The notes below the pieces were generated by a model. It worked only from the letters and a program-made list of their open reading frames with translations. It ran no database searches and was not told where the DNA came from. Below, one piece after another: positions 41,117 through 50,009 of a stretch of 64,000 nt of DNA. The translations under genes and the position numbers were made by a program. Positions within the stretch are counted from its first letter, which is position 1, and each line of letters opens with the position of its first letter. Source of the stretch: Pseudoduganella rivuli (lineage in GTDB: Bacteria > Pseudomonadota > Gammaproteobacteria > Burkholderiales > Burkholderiaceae_D); the NCBI RefSeq assembly GCF_009674485.1, contig NZ_WKJJ01000015.1:1-64000 (forward strand). The letters are read 5' to 3'.

Positions 41117-43951
41117 TCAGAACCGGGACGATACCTTGGCGTAGAAATAGCGTCCACGCACGTCGTAGGTATAGATGTCGAAGTTGATCGGATTGTTGGC
41201 GGCCGACAGCGGCGGCGCCTTGTCGAACAGGTTGTCGATGCCGAACGCCACGCTGGTCTTCCCGCCCGGCAGCGTGTAACCCAGTTGCACGTCATGGATC
41301 AGGACCGATGAGACGGTGCCGCCATTGACGGCATTGCCCGCGATATCGCTGCTGTGGCCCGTGTAGCGGCCTTTCCAGCTCACCGTGTACGAAGGCGCCA
41401 GGTAGCGCAGCGACGCCTGCCCTTTCAGGCGCGGGAACGTGGAACGGGGCTGGTCGCCCTTGCCGGCGCGGTCGTCGATCAGCACGGAACCATCGGGCTG
41501 CGGCACGGCGCTGCGGTATTTTTCCAGGTACGACAAGTCGAGCGCACTATCGAGCTTGCCGCCGCCGAACGGGAACACATAGCGCAGCGTGGCATCGACG
41601 CCCGCCACTTCGATGCGCGACAGGTTCACCACCGCTTGCGTCAATTGCCGCACTTCACCGGAAGGATTGCGCAGCACCAGGTCGCAAAACGCCCCGGTCC
41701 TGGCGCACGATTGCAGGATTTGCGTGGCGGTTTGCGCGGCGATCGCATCGCTGACCTTGATGACGAATTTGTCGGCGGTGGCGGTGAAGCCCTTCAGCGC
41801 GTCCGGCGTCCATGCCACGCCATAGCTGACGGTGGTGGCGGTTTCCGGACGCAGGCCGAGGTTGCCGGCCGTGACGCCGCGCGTCAGGCCGCCGTTGTAC
41901 TGGCTTTGCTGGTACGACGCGGGAATGCCCGCGCAACCCGGCAACCCGGCGCCGCCGCCGTTGCATGGATCGACGGTCTGGAAGTTGGTCTGGCGCTGGC
42001 CCTGGTACAGCTCGAGGATCGACGGCGCGCGGAAGCCCTGCGCATACGTGCTGCGCAACAGCACGGTGGACACCGGCTTGTACAGCACGCCCAGCTTGGA
42101 CGTGGCCTTGCCGCCCACCGTCGAATAACGCGAATAGCGCAGCGCCGCATCCAGCTCCAGCCGGTAAATGCCGGGCAGGCCCGCCAGCAGCGGCGCGCTC
42201 AGTTCCGCATACGCTTCGTGCAGGCTGTAGCTGCCGGTGGTGACGTCGCGGCTTTGCGCGGTGGTCGGCGATTGCGGCGCGCCGCCCACCAGCGGTAACA
42301 CCGTGGACAGGCTGGCGGCGAAGGCGTCCGGCCGGTCATAGGCCGATTCCTTGCGGTATTCGTAACCGGCCGCCAGTCCCAGTTCGCCACCGGGCAAATC
42401 CATCAAGGTGCGCGTGGCGTTCACACTGAAATCCGTTTGCCGCGTACCGTTGGCGTCGTGCGCGTCGTAGCGGATATAGTCGGCCATCTGCGGCGTGATC
42501 GTGCCGAACACATTCAACGGCACGCAGCCCGGCGCCGCCGCGCAGGCGGCGGGCGACGCCAGCGCGCGGTAGACATTGTCCAGGTTGAGCTGGTTGAGCG
42601 CATCGAACGTGGCGCGGCTGCGGCCATGCGTCAAGGTCGCGTCCCAGTTCCATTCGCCCAGCAAGTTCCGCCCCTCCAATCCCAGCAGCAGGCGCGACGT
42701 CGTGACATCCTGGCGGTTGTCGCGGTTGCCCACTTCGACCGGTACCCGCTGGATGCGGAAGGCGGCGCCGGAAAACGCCAGCGCATTCGCCTGCGGCACG
42801 CCGTTGGCGGTGCCGAACGGGTTATAGGCCTGGTCGGCGCTGATGCTGTAGCCATTGCCGCCACGGATACCGAGCGGGAATGGCGCAAACAGCTGGCTCG
42901 ACGTGCGCGTGCTGGCCATGGCTTCCACCTTGGCCGTCACGTCTTCGTTGAGCGCCCAGGTGGCGCGGCCAAACAAGCCGCCACGGCGGCTGGGACCGGT
43001 GGAATAAATGCCCTGGGTTTGCGTGTTGTAGTAATCGTCCGGCAGGCGCGCCACGTGGAACGCATCGTCGGCCAGCGCGCCGGCGCCCGCGCCCGTGGCG
43101 CCGCTGTTGAGCGTGATGGCCCCTGCCGCGTTTTGCGCGAAGCCGGCCGGCGTGCCGAAGTATTTATTGTTGGCCAGGCCGGGCAACACGAACAGACCAC
43201 GGGGGCTGGTGGGCGGCGCCGTCAGCGGCGCCAGCGCGGTGCGCGTGGTGTCGCGGTCGGCCGCCAGGATCGGTTTGCTGTCGTTGTAGCTGGCCGACAG
43301 GAACAGCGTACCGTGTTCCAGTTTCCTGCCCCAGTTGACGTAACCGTTGACATTGCGGTTATCGCTGCGCGACGTTTCGCCGATGCGCAAGTCCGCTTCC
43401 ACGCCGTCCAGGCGGCGGCGCGTATGGATATTGACCACGCCGGCAATCGCATCGGCGCCGTAAATGGCGGACGCGCCATCTTTCAGCACTTCGATATGGT
43501 CGATGATGCCCAGCGGGATGGAATTCAAGTCGACGAAATCGCGGAAGCCCCGGCCGCCCGCCGCGCTGACCCAGCGGTGGCCATCGACCAGCACCAGCGT
43601 GCGGTTGCCGCTGCCTTCCGCGCTGCCCAGGTAGCGCAGGTTGACGGAACTGACGCCGAACGCCGTACCTTGCGTGCCGTTGGAATTGAGGCTGACGCCC
43701 ACGCTGGGCATCGCTTGCAGCATGTCGCCGACCGACGTCGGCGCGGCGAACTTGATGTCGTCTTTCGTCATCGTCAGCATCGGCCCGGCCGTGTCGGCAT
43801 CGCGCCGCACGATGCGCGAGCCGGTCACCCGCACCACTTCCGGCTGCGCAGCGCCCTCCCCGCCTCGCACCGCTTCCTGCGCCACTTCCTGCGCCAGCGC
43901 GCCATTGACCAGCGCCAGCGCGGTCGCGGCCGGCAGCCATCTCCTGTTCAT
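41117..43951 (-). CDS. TonB-dependent outer-membrane receptor
   Basis: Outer-membrane active importer powered by TonB. A signal peptide ends at ALAQE; a plug domain (about 45-170) has VTGSRIVRRDADTAGP, the plug core LVDGHRW, and LKDGASAIYGADAIAGVVNI; the rest is a 22-strand barrel ending in the aromatic residue (KVSSRF). I prefer the ATG at 43951, with GGGGGAG about 8 bases away, over that at 43957. First gene of the block with carrier, hydrolase and LysR, so the substrate is probably a peptide-like or amide-like nutrient rather than iron; that is inference. Confidence 0.94.
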   Translation of the reverse strand: MNRRWLPAATALALVNGALAQEVAQEAVRGGEGAAQPEVVRVTGSRIVRRDADTAGPMLTMTKDDIKFAAPTSVGDMLQAMPSVGVSLNSNGTQGTAFGVSSVNLRYLGSAEGSGNRTLVLVDGHRWVSAAGGRGFRDFVDLNSIPLGIIDHIEVLKDGASAIYGADAIAGVVNIHTRRRLDGVEADLRIGETSRSDNRNVNGYVNWGRKLEHGTLFLSASYNDSKPILAADRDTTRTALAPLTAPPTSPRGLFVLPGLANNKYFGTPAGFAQNAAGAITLNSGATGAGAGALADDAFHVARLPDDYYNTQTQGIYSTGPSRRGGLFGRATWALNEDVTAKVEAMASTRTSSQLFAPFPLGIRGGNGYSISADQAYNPFGTANGVPQANALAFSGAAFRIQRVPVEVGNRDNRQDVTTSRLLLGLEGRNLLGEWNWDATLTHGRSRATFDALNQLNLDNVYRALASPAACAAAPGCVPLNVFGTITPQMADYIRYDAHDANGTRQTDFSVNATRTLMDLPGGELGLAAGYEYRKESAYDRPDAFAASLSTVLPLVGGAPQSPTTAQSRDVTTGSYSLHEAYAELSAPLLAGLPGIYRLELDAALRYSRYSTVGGKATSKLGVLYKPVSTVLLRSTYAQGFRAPSILELYQGQRQTNFQTVDPCNGGGAGLPGCAGIPASYQQSQYNGGLTRGVTAGNLGLRPETATTVSYGVAWTPDALKGFTATADKFVIKVSDAIAAQTATQILQSCARTGAFCDLVLRNPSGEVRQLTQAVVNLSRIEVAGVDATLRYVFPFGGGKLDSALDLSYLEKYRSAVPQPDGSVLIDDRAGKGDQPRSTFPRLKGQASLRYLAPSYTVSWKGRYTGHSSDIAGNAVNGGTVSSVLIHDVQLGYTLPGGKTSVAFGIDNLFDKAPPLSAANNPINFDIYTYDVRGRYFYAKVSSRF

Positions 43952-44112
43952 TGTCATCTCTCCCCCATTGGTATTGTTTTACGGCTTGCTGCTGAGAAGC
44001 AGAATAGGCGCGAGGGTCAGCACCCATCAATCTTATGGCGAATTTCGATAACGGTATGATTTTTTGGTATGACCAGCCATGAACTTGGTATATTTTTTGC
44101 TTATAAAATGGC
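43952..44112. promoter_or_regulatory. Divergent promoter region with GGTAT repeats
   Basis: A 161-base gap between the divergent TonB receptor and permease-kinase genes. GGTAT occurs four times (43970, 44053, 44066, 44087), three of them within 39 bases beside AT-rich tracts. These could be a regulator site. No convincing -35/-10 pair was found. Confidence 0.3.
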
Positions 44113-47100
44113 ATGACTTCCAAGCCTATGCCAGCCTCAGCGCCGCCCCCGCCGCCCGCCGAACCGCCGCAGCGCATCGTGAAAATCCGGCGCGACTACA
44201 ACACGTGGGTGGCCAGCGAAACCATGGAGGATTATGCGCTGCGCTATACGCCGCGCGCCTTCCGCAAGTGGCCCGTGTTCCGTGTGGCCAACACCGCGCT
44301 CGGCGCGATTTCGTTCCTGGTGCTGGAAGCCATCGGCGGCTCCATCGCCATCCACTATGGCTTCGTCAATGCGTTCTGGGCCATCCTCGCGGTCGGGCTG
44401 ATTATTTTCCTGACCGGGCTGCCGATCAGTTATTACGCGGCGCGCCACGGTCTCGACATGGACTTGCTGACGCGCGGCGCCGGCTTCGGCTACATCGGCT
44501 CGACCATTTCATCGTTCGTCTACGCGTCGTTCACCTTCATCCTGTTCGCGCTGGAAGCGGCCATCATGGCCTACGCGCTGGAACTGTATGGCGGCGTGCC
44601 GCTGTGGCTGGGCTACCTGGCCAGCGCGCTGGTGGTGATCCCGCTGGTCACGCACGGCGTCACCCTGATCAGCCGCATCCAGATGATCACGCAGCCGGTG
44701 TGGCTGGTGCTGCAAGTGCTGCCGTTTATCTTCATTCTCGCCAAGCGGCCGGACTTGCCCGCGCAACTGGCGGCGTTTGCCGGCCAGTCGCCCGGCAACG
44801 GCCAATTCGATGTATTGCTGTTCGGCGCGGCCAGCGCGGTGGGCGTGGCGCTGGTCACGCAAATCGGCGAGCAGGTCGATTTCCTGCGCTTCATGCCGCG
44901 CCAGACCGCGCGCAACCGGTGGCAATGGCATGCCGGCGTGCTGGCGGCCGGTCCCGGCTGGATCGTGCTGGGCATCGCCAAGATGCTGGGCGGCGCGCTG
45001 CTGGCGCTGCTGGCCATCGACAGCGGCGTTGCGCTGGCGCAGGCGGCCAACCCGAACCAGATGTACCTGGCCGGCTTCGGCATGGTGTTCAGCCATGGCG
45101 GCCTGGCCGTGCTGGCCACCACCGTGTTTGTCGTGGTCTCGCAAATCAAGATCAACATGACCAACGCCTATGCCGGTTCGCTGGCCTGGTCGAACTTCTT
45201 TGCGCGCCTGACGCACAGCCACCCGGGCCGCGTGGTGTGGGCCGTGTTCAATGCGCTGATCGCCGTGCTGCTGATGGAACTGGACGTGTTCCAGGCGCTC
45301 GACCAGGTGCTGGGCCTGTATTCGAATGTCGCGCTGTCGTGGATCGCGGCCGTGGTGGCGGACCTGGTCATCAACAAGCCGCTGGGCCTGAGCCCGAAAG
45401 GCATTGAATTCCGCCGCGCCTACCTGTACGACATCAACCCGGTCGGCGTCGGCGCGATGGCGCTGGCGTCCTGCCTGTCGCTGGCCGCGCACAGCGGCGT
45501 GTTCGGCGCGCTGGCGCAAGCGTTGTCGGCCTTTATCGCGCTGGCCACCGCCTTCATTACCGCGCCGCTGATCGCCTGGGCCACGGGCGGCCGCTATTAC
45601 CTGGCGCGCCCGGCGCAAACCACGCGCCGCGCGCAGACGTGCAGCATCTGCGAAAAGGAATACGAAGGCGAAGACATGGCGCACTGCCCCGCCTACCAGG
45701 GGCCGATCTGTTCGCTGTGCTGCTGTCTCGATGCGCGCTGCAACGACGTCTGCAAGCCGCACGCGCGCTTTTCGTCGCAGTGGGAAGGCGCCATGAAAGC
45801 GCTGCTGCCGCGCTCCGCCTGGCGCTATATCACCAGCGGGCTGGGACACTACCTGTTGCTGATGATCGTCACCGCGCTGTTCCTGGCCGGCGTGCTGGGA
45901 TTGGTGTACGTGCATGAGGAAACCGTGCTGCGCGCGTCCGCGCCAGCGCTGCTGCCGCAATTGCAGCTGGCGTTCATCAAACTGTTCGGCGCGCTGGCGC
46001 TGGTCAGCGGCATTGTCGCATGGTGGCTGGTGCTGACCAGCGAAAGCCGGCGCGTGGCGCAGGAAGAATCGAACCGCCAGACCGGCTTGCTGACGCGCGA
46101 AATCGAACTGCACAGCCGCACCGATGCACAACTGCAGCAAGCAAAGAAACAGGCCGAGCAAGCCAACCAGGCGAAAAGCCGCTACATCGCGGGCATCAGC
46201 CATGAAATCCGCACGCCCCTGAACAGCATCCTCGGCTACGCGCAATTGCTCGATGGCGACGCCGCCATCCCCGAGCACCGGCGCCAGGCGATCCGCGTGA
46301 TCCGCGGCAGCGGCGAGCACTTGCTGTCGCTGATCGAAGGCACGCTCGATATCGCCCGCATCGAAGGCGGCAAGCTGAGTTTCGACGTCCGCCCGCTGCC
46401 GTTCCCAGCCTTCATCCACCAGATCGTGCGCATGTTCGAACAGCAGGCGGCCGGCAAGGGCTTGACGTTCCACTACGACGCGCCGGCCGACATGCCGGCG
46501 CTGGTGCGGGCCGACCGCAAGCGGCTGAGCCAGATCCTCATCAATATCCTCGGCAACGCCGTCAAGTTCACGCAGCGCGGCGGCATCGTGTTCCGGCTGC
46601 GCTATGCGCGCGACCTGGCCGTGTTCGAAGTGGAAGACAGCGGTCCCGGCATCCTGCCCGACGAGGCCGAGCGCATCTTTGAACCGTTTTCACGGGGCAG
46701 CGCCAGCGACAACGGCGCCGCCTCCGGCACCGGCCTGGGACTGCCGATCAGCAAAATGCTGGTGCAACTGATGGGCGGCGAATTGACGCTGGCCAGCACG
46801 CCGGGCGCGGGCGCCACGTTCCAGGTGCGGCTGATGCTGCCCCGCATTCATACCGACGCCGATGCGCAGGCCGCGCCGCCGGACCCGGTGCGCACAGGCT
46901 ATGCGGGGCCGCGCCGCACGGTGCTGGTGGTCGACAATGAACAGGTCGACCGCGAATTGCTGGTGCAGATCCTGGCGCCGCTGGGATTTACCGTGGCGCA
47001 GGCGGTCTCGGGGCCGGATTGCCTGCAGCGCTACGGCGAAGCGCAACCGGACCTGGTCTTGATGGACCTGGCCATGCCGGGCATGGATGGCTGGGAAACC

Positions 47101-47547
47101 AGCCGCCTGCTGCGCGCGCTGCACGGCCCGCACGTGTCCATCGCCATCGTTTCGGCCAACGCGTACGACAAGGGCCTGGACAACCCGGCCGGCATCCCGG
47201 CCGACGATTTCTTTGTCAAGCCGGTCAACGTGGCGGAATTGCTGGACTGGATCGGGCGGCGGCTGCAACTGCAGTGGACAACGGAAGCCAATGCGCCGCC
47301 AGCCGCCCAGCCCGAAGCCGCACCCTGCCACCCCGCCGCCACGCCAACCTTGCCCCCGCCCGAAGCGCTGCACGCGCTGCGCCAGCAAGTGGCGGCCGGC
47401 TACATGCGCGGCGTCCAGCGCCAGCTCGACAGCTTGGCCGCGCTGGGTCCCGAATACGCCCCCTTCATCGACACCATGCGCAGCCATGCCGCCGGCTTCA
47501 GGCTGGACGCCATGGCGCAATTGCTGCAAACAGGAGACACACCATGA
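44113..47547 (+). CDS. NCS1-type permease / histidine kinase / receiver fusion
   Basis: An 1144-residue sensor. Residues 45-495 are a twelve-helix permease like NCS1 nucleobase/allantoin carriers (TPRAFRKWPVFRVANTALG, GFGYIGSTISSF). Residues 510-547 hold nine cysteines (CSIC, C525, CSLCCC, C543, C547), a probable metal site. Two more helices (about 578-600, 622-642) follow, then a coiled linker, a kinase with phosphoacceptor His697 in ISHEIRTPLNS, HATPase motifs DSGPGILPDEA and GTGLGLPIS, and a receiver with LMDLAMPGMDG (about 940-1050). The stop overlaps the next regulator by four bases. It probably senses a transported nitrogen compound and signals to that regulator. Confidence 0.92.
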   Translation: MTSKPMPASAPPPPPAEPPQRIVKIRRDYNTWVASETMEDYALRYTPRAFRKWPVFRVANTALGAISFLVLEAIGGSIAIHYGFVNAFWAILAVGLIIFLTGLPISYYAARHGLDMDLLTRGAGFGYIGSTISSFVYASFTFILFALEAAIMAYALELYGGVPLWLGYLASALVVIPLVTHGVTLISRIQMITQPVWLVLQVLPFIFILAKRPDLPAQLAAFAGQSPGNGQFDVLLFGAASAVGVALVTQIGEQVDFLRFMPRQTARNRWQWHAGVLAAGPGWIVLGIAKMLGGALLALLAIDSGVALAQAANPNQMYLAGFGMVFSHGGLAVLATTVFVVVSQIKINMTNAYAGSLAWSNFFARLTHSHPGRVVWAVFNALIAVLLMELDVFQALDQVLGLYSNVALSWIAAVVADLVINKPLGLSPKGIEFRRAYLYDINPVGVGAMALASCLSLAAHSGVFGALAQALSAFIALATAFITAPLIAWATGGRYYLARPAQTTRRAQTCSICEKEYEGEDMAHCPAYQGPICSLCCCLDARCNDVCKPHARFSSQWEGAMKALLPRSAWRYITSGLGHYLLLMIVTALFLAGVLGLVYVHEETVLRASAPALLPQLQLAFIKLFGALALVSGIVAWWLVLTSESRRVAQEESNRQTGLLTREIELHSRTDAQLQQAKKQAEQANQAKSRYIAGISHEIRTPLNSILGYAQLLDGDAAIPEHRRQAIRVIRGSGEHLLSLIEGTLDIARIEGGKLSFDVRPLPFPAFIHQIVRMFEQQAAGKGLTFHYDAPADMPALVRADRKRLSQILINILGNAVKFTQRGGIVFRLRYARDLAVFEVEDSGPGILPDEAERIFEPFSRGSASDNGAASGTGLGLPISKMLVQLMGGELTLASTPGAGATFQVRLMLPRIHTDADAQAAPPDPVRTGYAGPRRTVLVVDNEQVDRELLVQILAPLGFTVAQAVSGPDCLQRYGEAQPDLVLMDLAMPGMDGWETSRLLRALHGPHVSIAIVSANAYDKGLDNPAGIPADDFFVKPVNVAELLDWIGRRLQLQWTTEANAPPAAQPEAAPCHPAATPTLPPPEALHALRQQVAAGYMRGVQRQLDSLAALGPEYAPFIDTMRSHAAGFRLDAMAQLLQTGDTP

Positions 47548-48506
47548 ACGCCGCCATGAACACCGAGCAAAGCCACGTCGTGCTGATCGTCGACGACGCG
47601 CCGGAAAACCTGGCCGTACTGCACGACGCGTTGGACGAATCCGGCTACACGGTGCTGGTGGCCAACCATGGCGCAGCCGCCGTGACGCGCGCCAACGACA
47701 TGGCGCCGGACATCATCCTCCTCGACGCCGTCATGCCCGGCATGGATGGTTTCGAAGTGTGCCGCCGCCTGCGCGCGGGCATCGCCACGCGCCATATCCC
47801 CGTGCTGTTCATGACGGGCCTGACGGAAACCGAACATGTGCTGGCGGCATTTGCCGCGGGCGGCACCGATTACGTCACGAAACCGGTGCGGCAAAGCGAA
47901 GTGCTGGCGCGCATCGCCGCGCACCTGCAAACGTCCGCCCTGGTGCGCCAGGCGCGCAGCGCGCTCGACGCGTTCGGCAATGCGGCGCTGGCCGTCACGC
48001 CGACCGATGGCCGCATCGTCTGGCAAACGCCGCTGGCGCGCCAGTGGCTGCAGCGCTATTTCGACCTGGACGGCCCTGGCGTGCCGGAAACCCCGCCGCT
48101 GCTGGCGCAATGGCTGTGCGCCGCCGGCGACGCGCGCCGCGCGGGACGCGACCATGCGCCGCTGACCGTGCAGCGCGGCCAGGCGCGGCTGGTGCTGACC
48201 GCCACCGAAAGCAGCGATGGCGAACAGTGGATGGTGGTGCTGCGGGAAGAATCGGATGCGGCGCAGGTGCAGGCCCTGGTGGCGCTGTTCAAGTTGACGC
48301 TGCGCGAAGCGGAAGTGCTGCACTGGCTGGCCAAGGGCAAGACCAACCGCGATATCGGCGATATCCTCGGCACCAGCCCGCGCACCGTCAACAAGCACCT
48401 GGAACACGTGTTCGAGAAACTCGGCGTGGAAACCCGCACCGCGGCCGCAGCGCTGGCCATGCAGCGGCTGCGCAGCGGCATGGCGGCCGAGCCGCCGCCC
48501 TGGTGA
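47544..48506 (+). CDS. LuxR-type response regulator paired with the permease-kinase
   Basis: 320 residues: receiver (1-130) with Asp61 in LLDAVMPGMDG and KPVRQ; PAS-like middle (about 145-260); LuxR-type helix-turn-helix with LTLREAEVLHWLAKGKTNRDI and RTVNKHLEHVFEKLGV, keeping the DNA-contact pattern. The ATG overlaps the kinase stop (ATGA), with AGGAGA upstream, so both are made together. Convergent with urtE across 12 bases; the likely target is the porin-urt promoter near 55.2 kb. A paralog lies at 34658-35620. Confidence 0.93.
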   Translation: MNAAMNTEQSHVVLIVDDAPENLAVLHDALDESGYTVLVANHGAAAVTRANDMAPDIILLDAVMPGMDGFEVCRRLRAGIATRHIPVLFMTGLTETEHVLAAFAAGGTDYVTKPVRQSEVLARIAAHLQTSALVRQARSALDAFGNAALAVTPTDGRIVWQTPLARQWLQRYFDLDGPGVPETPPLLAQWLCAAGDARRAGRDHAPLTVQRGQARLVLTATESSDGEQWMVVLREESDAAQVQALVALFKLTLREAEVLHWLAKGKTNRDIGDILGTSPRTVNKHLEHVFEKLGVETRTAAAALAMQRLRSGMAAEPPPW

Positions 48507-48518
48507 GAACGCGGACGG

Positions 48519-49217
48519 CTATACCGCCAGGTGCCGCCGCACATGCTCGCCGTCCATTTCGGATTGCGGGCCGGCCGCCACCACTTCGCCGCGCGACAGC
48601 ACGACAAAGCGGTCCGCCAGTTCGCGGGCAAAGTCGAAGTATTGCTCGCACAGCAGGATGCCGATGTCGCCGTGCCCGCGCAGCAGGCGGATCACGCGCC
48701 CGATGTCCTTGATGATGGACGGCTGGATGCCTTCGGTCGGTTCATCGAAAATGATCAGGCGCGGTTTGGCCAGCAATGCGCGGGCAATCGCCAACTGCTG
48801 TTGCTGGCCGCCCGACAAGTCGCCGCCGCGCCGCTGCAGCATGTCTTTCAGCACAGGGAACAGTTCGAACACGTCGTCGCGGATCGCGGCAGCCTCACGG
48901 CGCGGCAGCACCGCCATCCCCATCAGCAGGTTTTCCTCGACCGTCAGCCGCGCAAAGATTTCCCGCCCCTGCGGCACGTAGGCAATGCCGGCGGCGGCGC
49001 GCTGGTGCGGCCGCCAGTGCGTGATGTCGCGGCCATTGAACGACACGGCGCCGCGCGCCACCGGCAACACGCCCATCAGGCATTTCAGCAGCGTGGTCTT
49101 GCCCACGCCATTGCGGCCCAGCAGCGCCACGCACTGACCCTGTTCCACCGCCAGCGACACGCCGCGCAACGTGTGCGCCGCGCCGTAATACTGGTTGATT
49201 TGTTCCACTTGCAGCAT
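48519..49217 (-). CDS. urtE: Urea ABC transporter ATPase UrtE
   Basis: LivF-type ATPase of the urea importer: Walker A GRNGVGKTTLLK, signature LSGGQQQQLAIARALL, Walker B LIIFDEPTEGIQPSII; the EGIQPSII stretch is typical of UrtE. AGGAGC precedes the ATG. Last gene of urtABCDE; works with UrtD to drive uptake through UrtB/UrtC. Confidence 0.95.
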   Translation of the reverse strand: MLQVEQINQYYGAAHTLRGVSLAVEQGQCVALLGRNGVGKTTLLKCLMGVLPVARGAVSFNGRDITHWRPHQRAAAGIAYVPQGREIFARLTVEENLLMGMAVLPRREAAAIRDDVFELFPVLKDMLQRRGGDLSGGQQQQLAIARALLAKPRLIIFDEPTEGIQPSIIKDIGRVIRLLRGHGDIGILLCEQYFDFARELADRFVVLSRGEVVAAGPQSEMDGEHVRRHLAV

Positions 49218-49226
49218 CGGCAGCTC

Positions 49227-50009
49227 CTATCGCCCCAGGTACACTTCGATCACTTTGTCGTCGGCCTGCACCTGGTCCATGCGGCCCTGTGCCAGCACCG
49301 ACCCTTCGTGCAATACCGTCACTTTGCCCTGCTGCGCGATTTCCGCGACAAAGCCCATGTCGTGTTCGACCACGACAATCGAGTGCCGGCCGCGCAATTC
49401 ATTGAGCAATTCCGCCGTGCGCGCGGTTTCCGCATCGGACATGCCGGCCACCGGTTCGTCCAGCAGCAGCAATTGCGGCTCCTGCATCAGCAGCATGCCG
49501 ATTTCCAGCCATTGCTTTTGCCCGTGCGACAGCAGCCCGGCCGGGCGGTTTTCCTGGCCGTGCAGGCGCACCAGGCGCAGCACGTCGGCCATGCGGTCGC
49601 GCTGCGCGGAATCGAGGCGGGCAAACAAGGTGCGGCGCACGCCCTTGTCCATGCGGATCGCCAGTTCCAGGTTTTCAAACACGGTGTGCTGCTCGAACAC
49701 CGTGGGGCGCTGGAACTTGCGGCCGATGCCGGCGCCGGCGATCTGGTGCTCGCTCATGCGGGCCAGGTCCATGGTCTGGCCGAAATACGCGCTGCCCGAC
49801 GTGGGCCGCGTCTTGCCCGTGATGACATCCATCATCGTGGTCTTGCCCGCGCCATTCGGGCCGATGATGCAGCGCAGTTCGCCCACTTCGATTTCCAGGT
49901 TCAACTTGTTCAGTGCGCGGAACCCGTCGAACGACACGGTGACGTCGTCCAGGTACAGGATCACGCCGTGCGCGGTATCGAGCCCCTCGCGTTTGACCAC
50001 GCTGTTCAT
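49227..50009 (-). CDS. urtD: Urea ABC transporter ATPase UrtD
   Basis: LivG-type ATPase: LDDVTVSFDGFRALNKLNLE, Walker A GPNGAGKTTMMD, signature LSHGQKQWLEIGMLL, Walker B LLLLDEPVAGM. LSHGQKQWLEIGML is characteristic of UrtD. I start at the ATG at 50009, which overlaps the urtC stop by four bases. 260 residues. Confidence 0.95.
   Translation of the reverse strand: MNSVVKREGLDTAHGVILYLDDVTVSFDGFRALNKLNLEIEVGELRCIIGPNGAGKTTMMDVITGKTRPTSGSAYFGQTMDLARMSEHQIAGAGIGRKFQRPTVFEQHTVFENLELAIRMDKGVRRTLFARLDSAQRDRMADVLRLVRLHGQENRPAGLLSHGQKQWLEIGMLLMQEPQLLLLDEPVAGMSDAETARTAELLNELRGRHSIVVVEHDMGFVAEIAQQGKVTVLHEGSVLAQGRMDQVQADDKVIEVYLGR

Noticed and set aside
44509..46473. A 654-codon open frame on the minus strand
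   Set aside because: Antisense of the permease-kinase fusion, with no recognisable domain.
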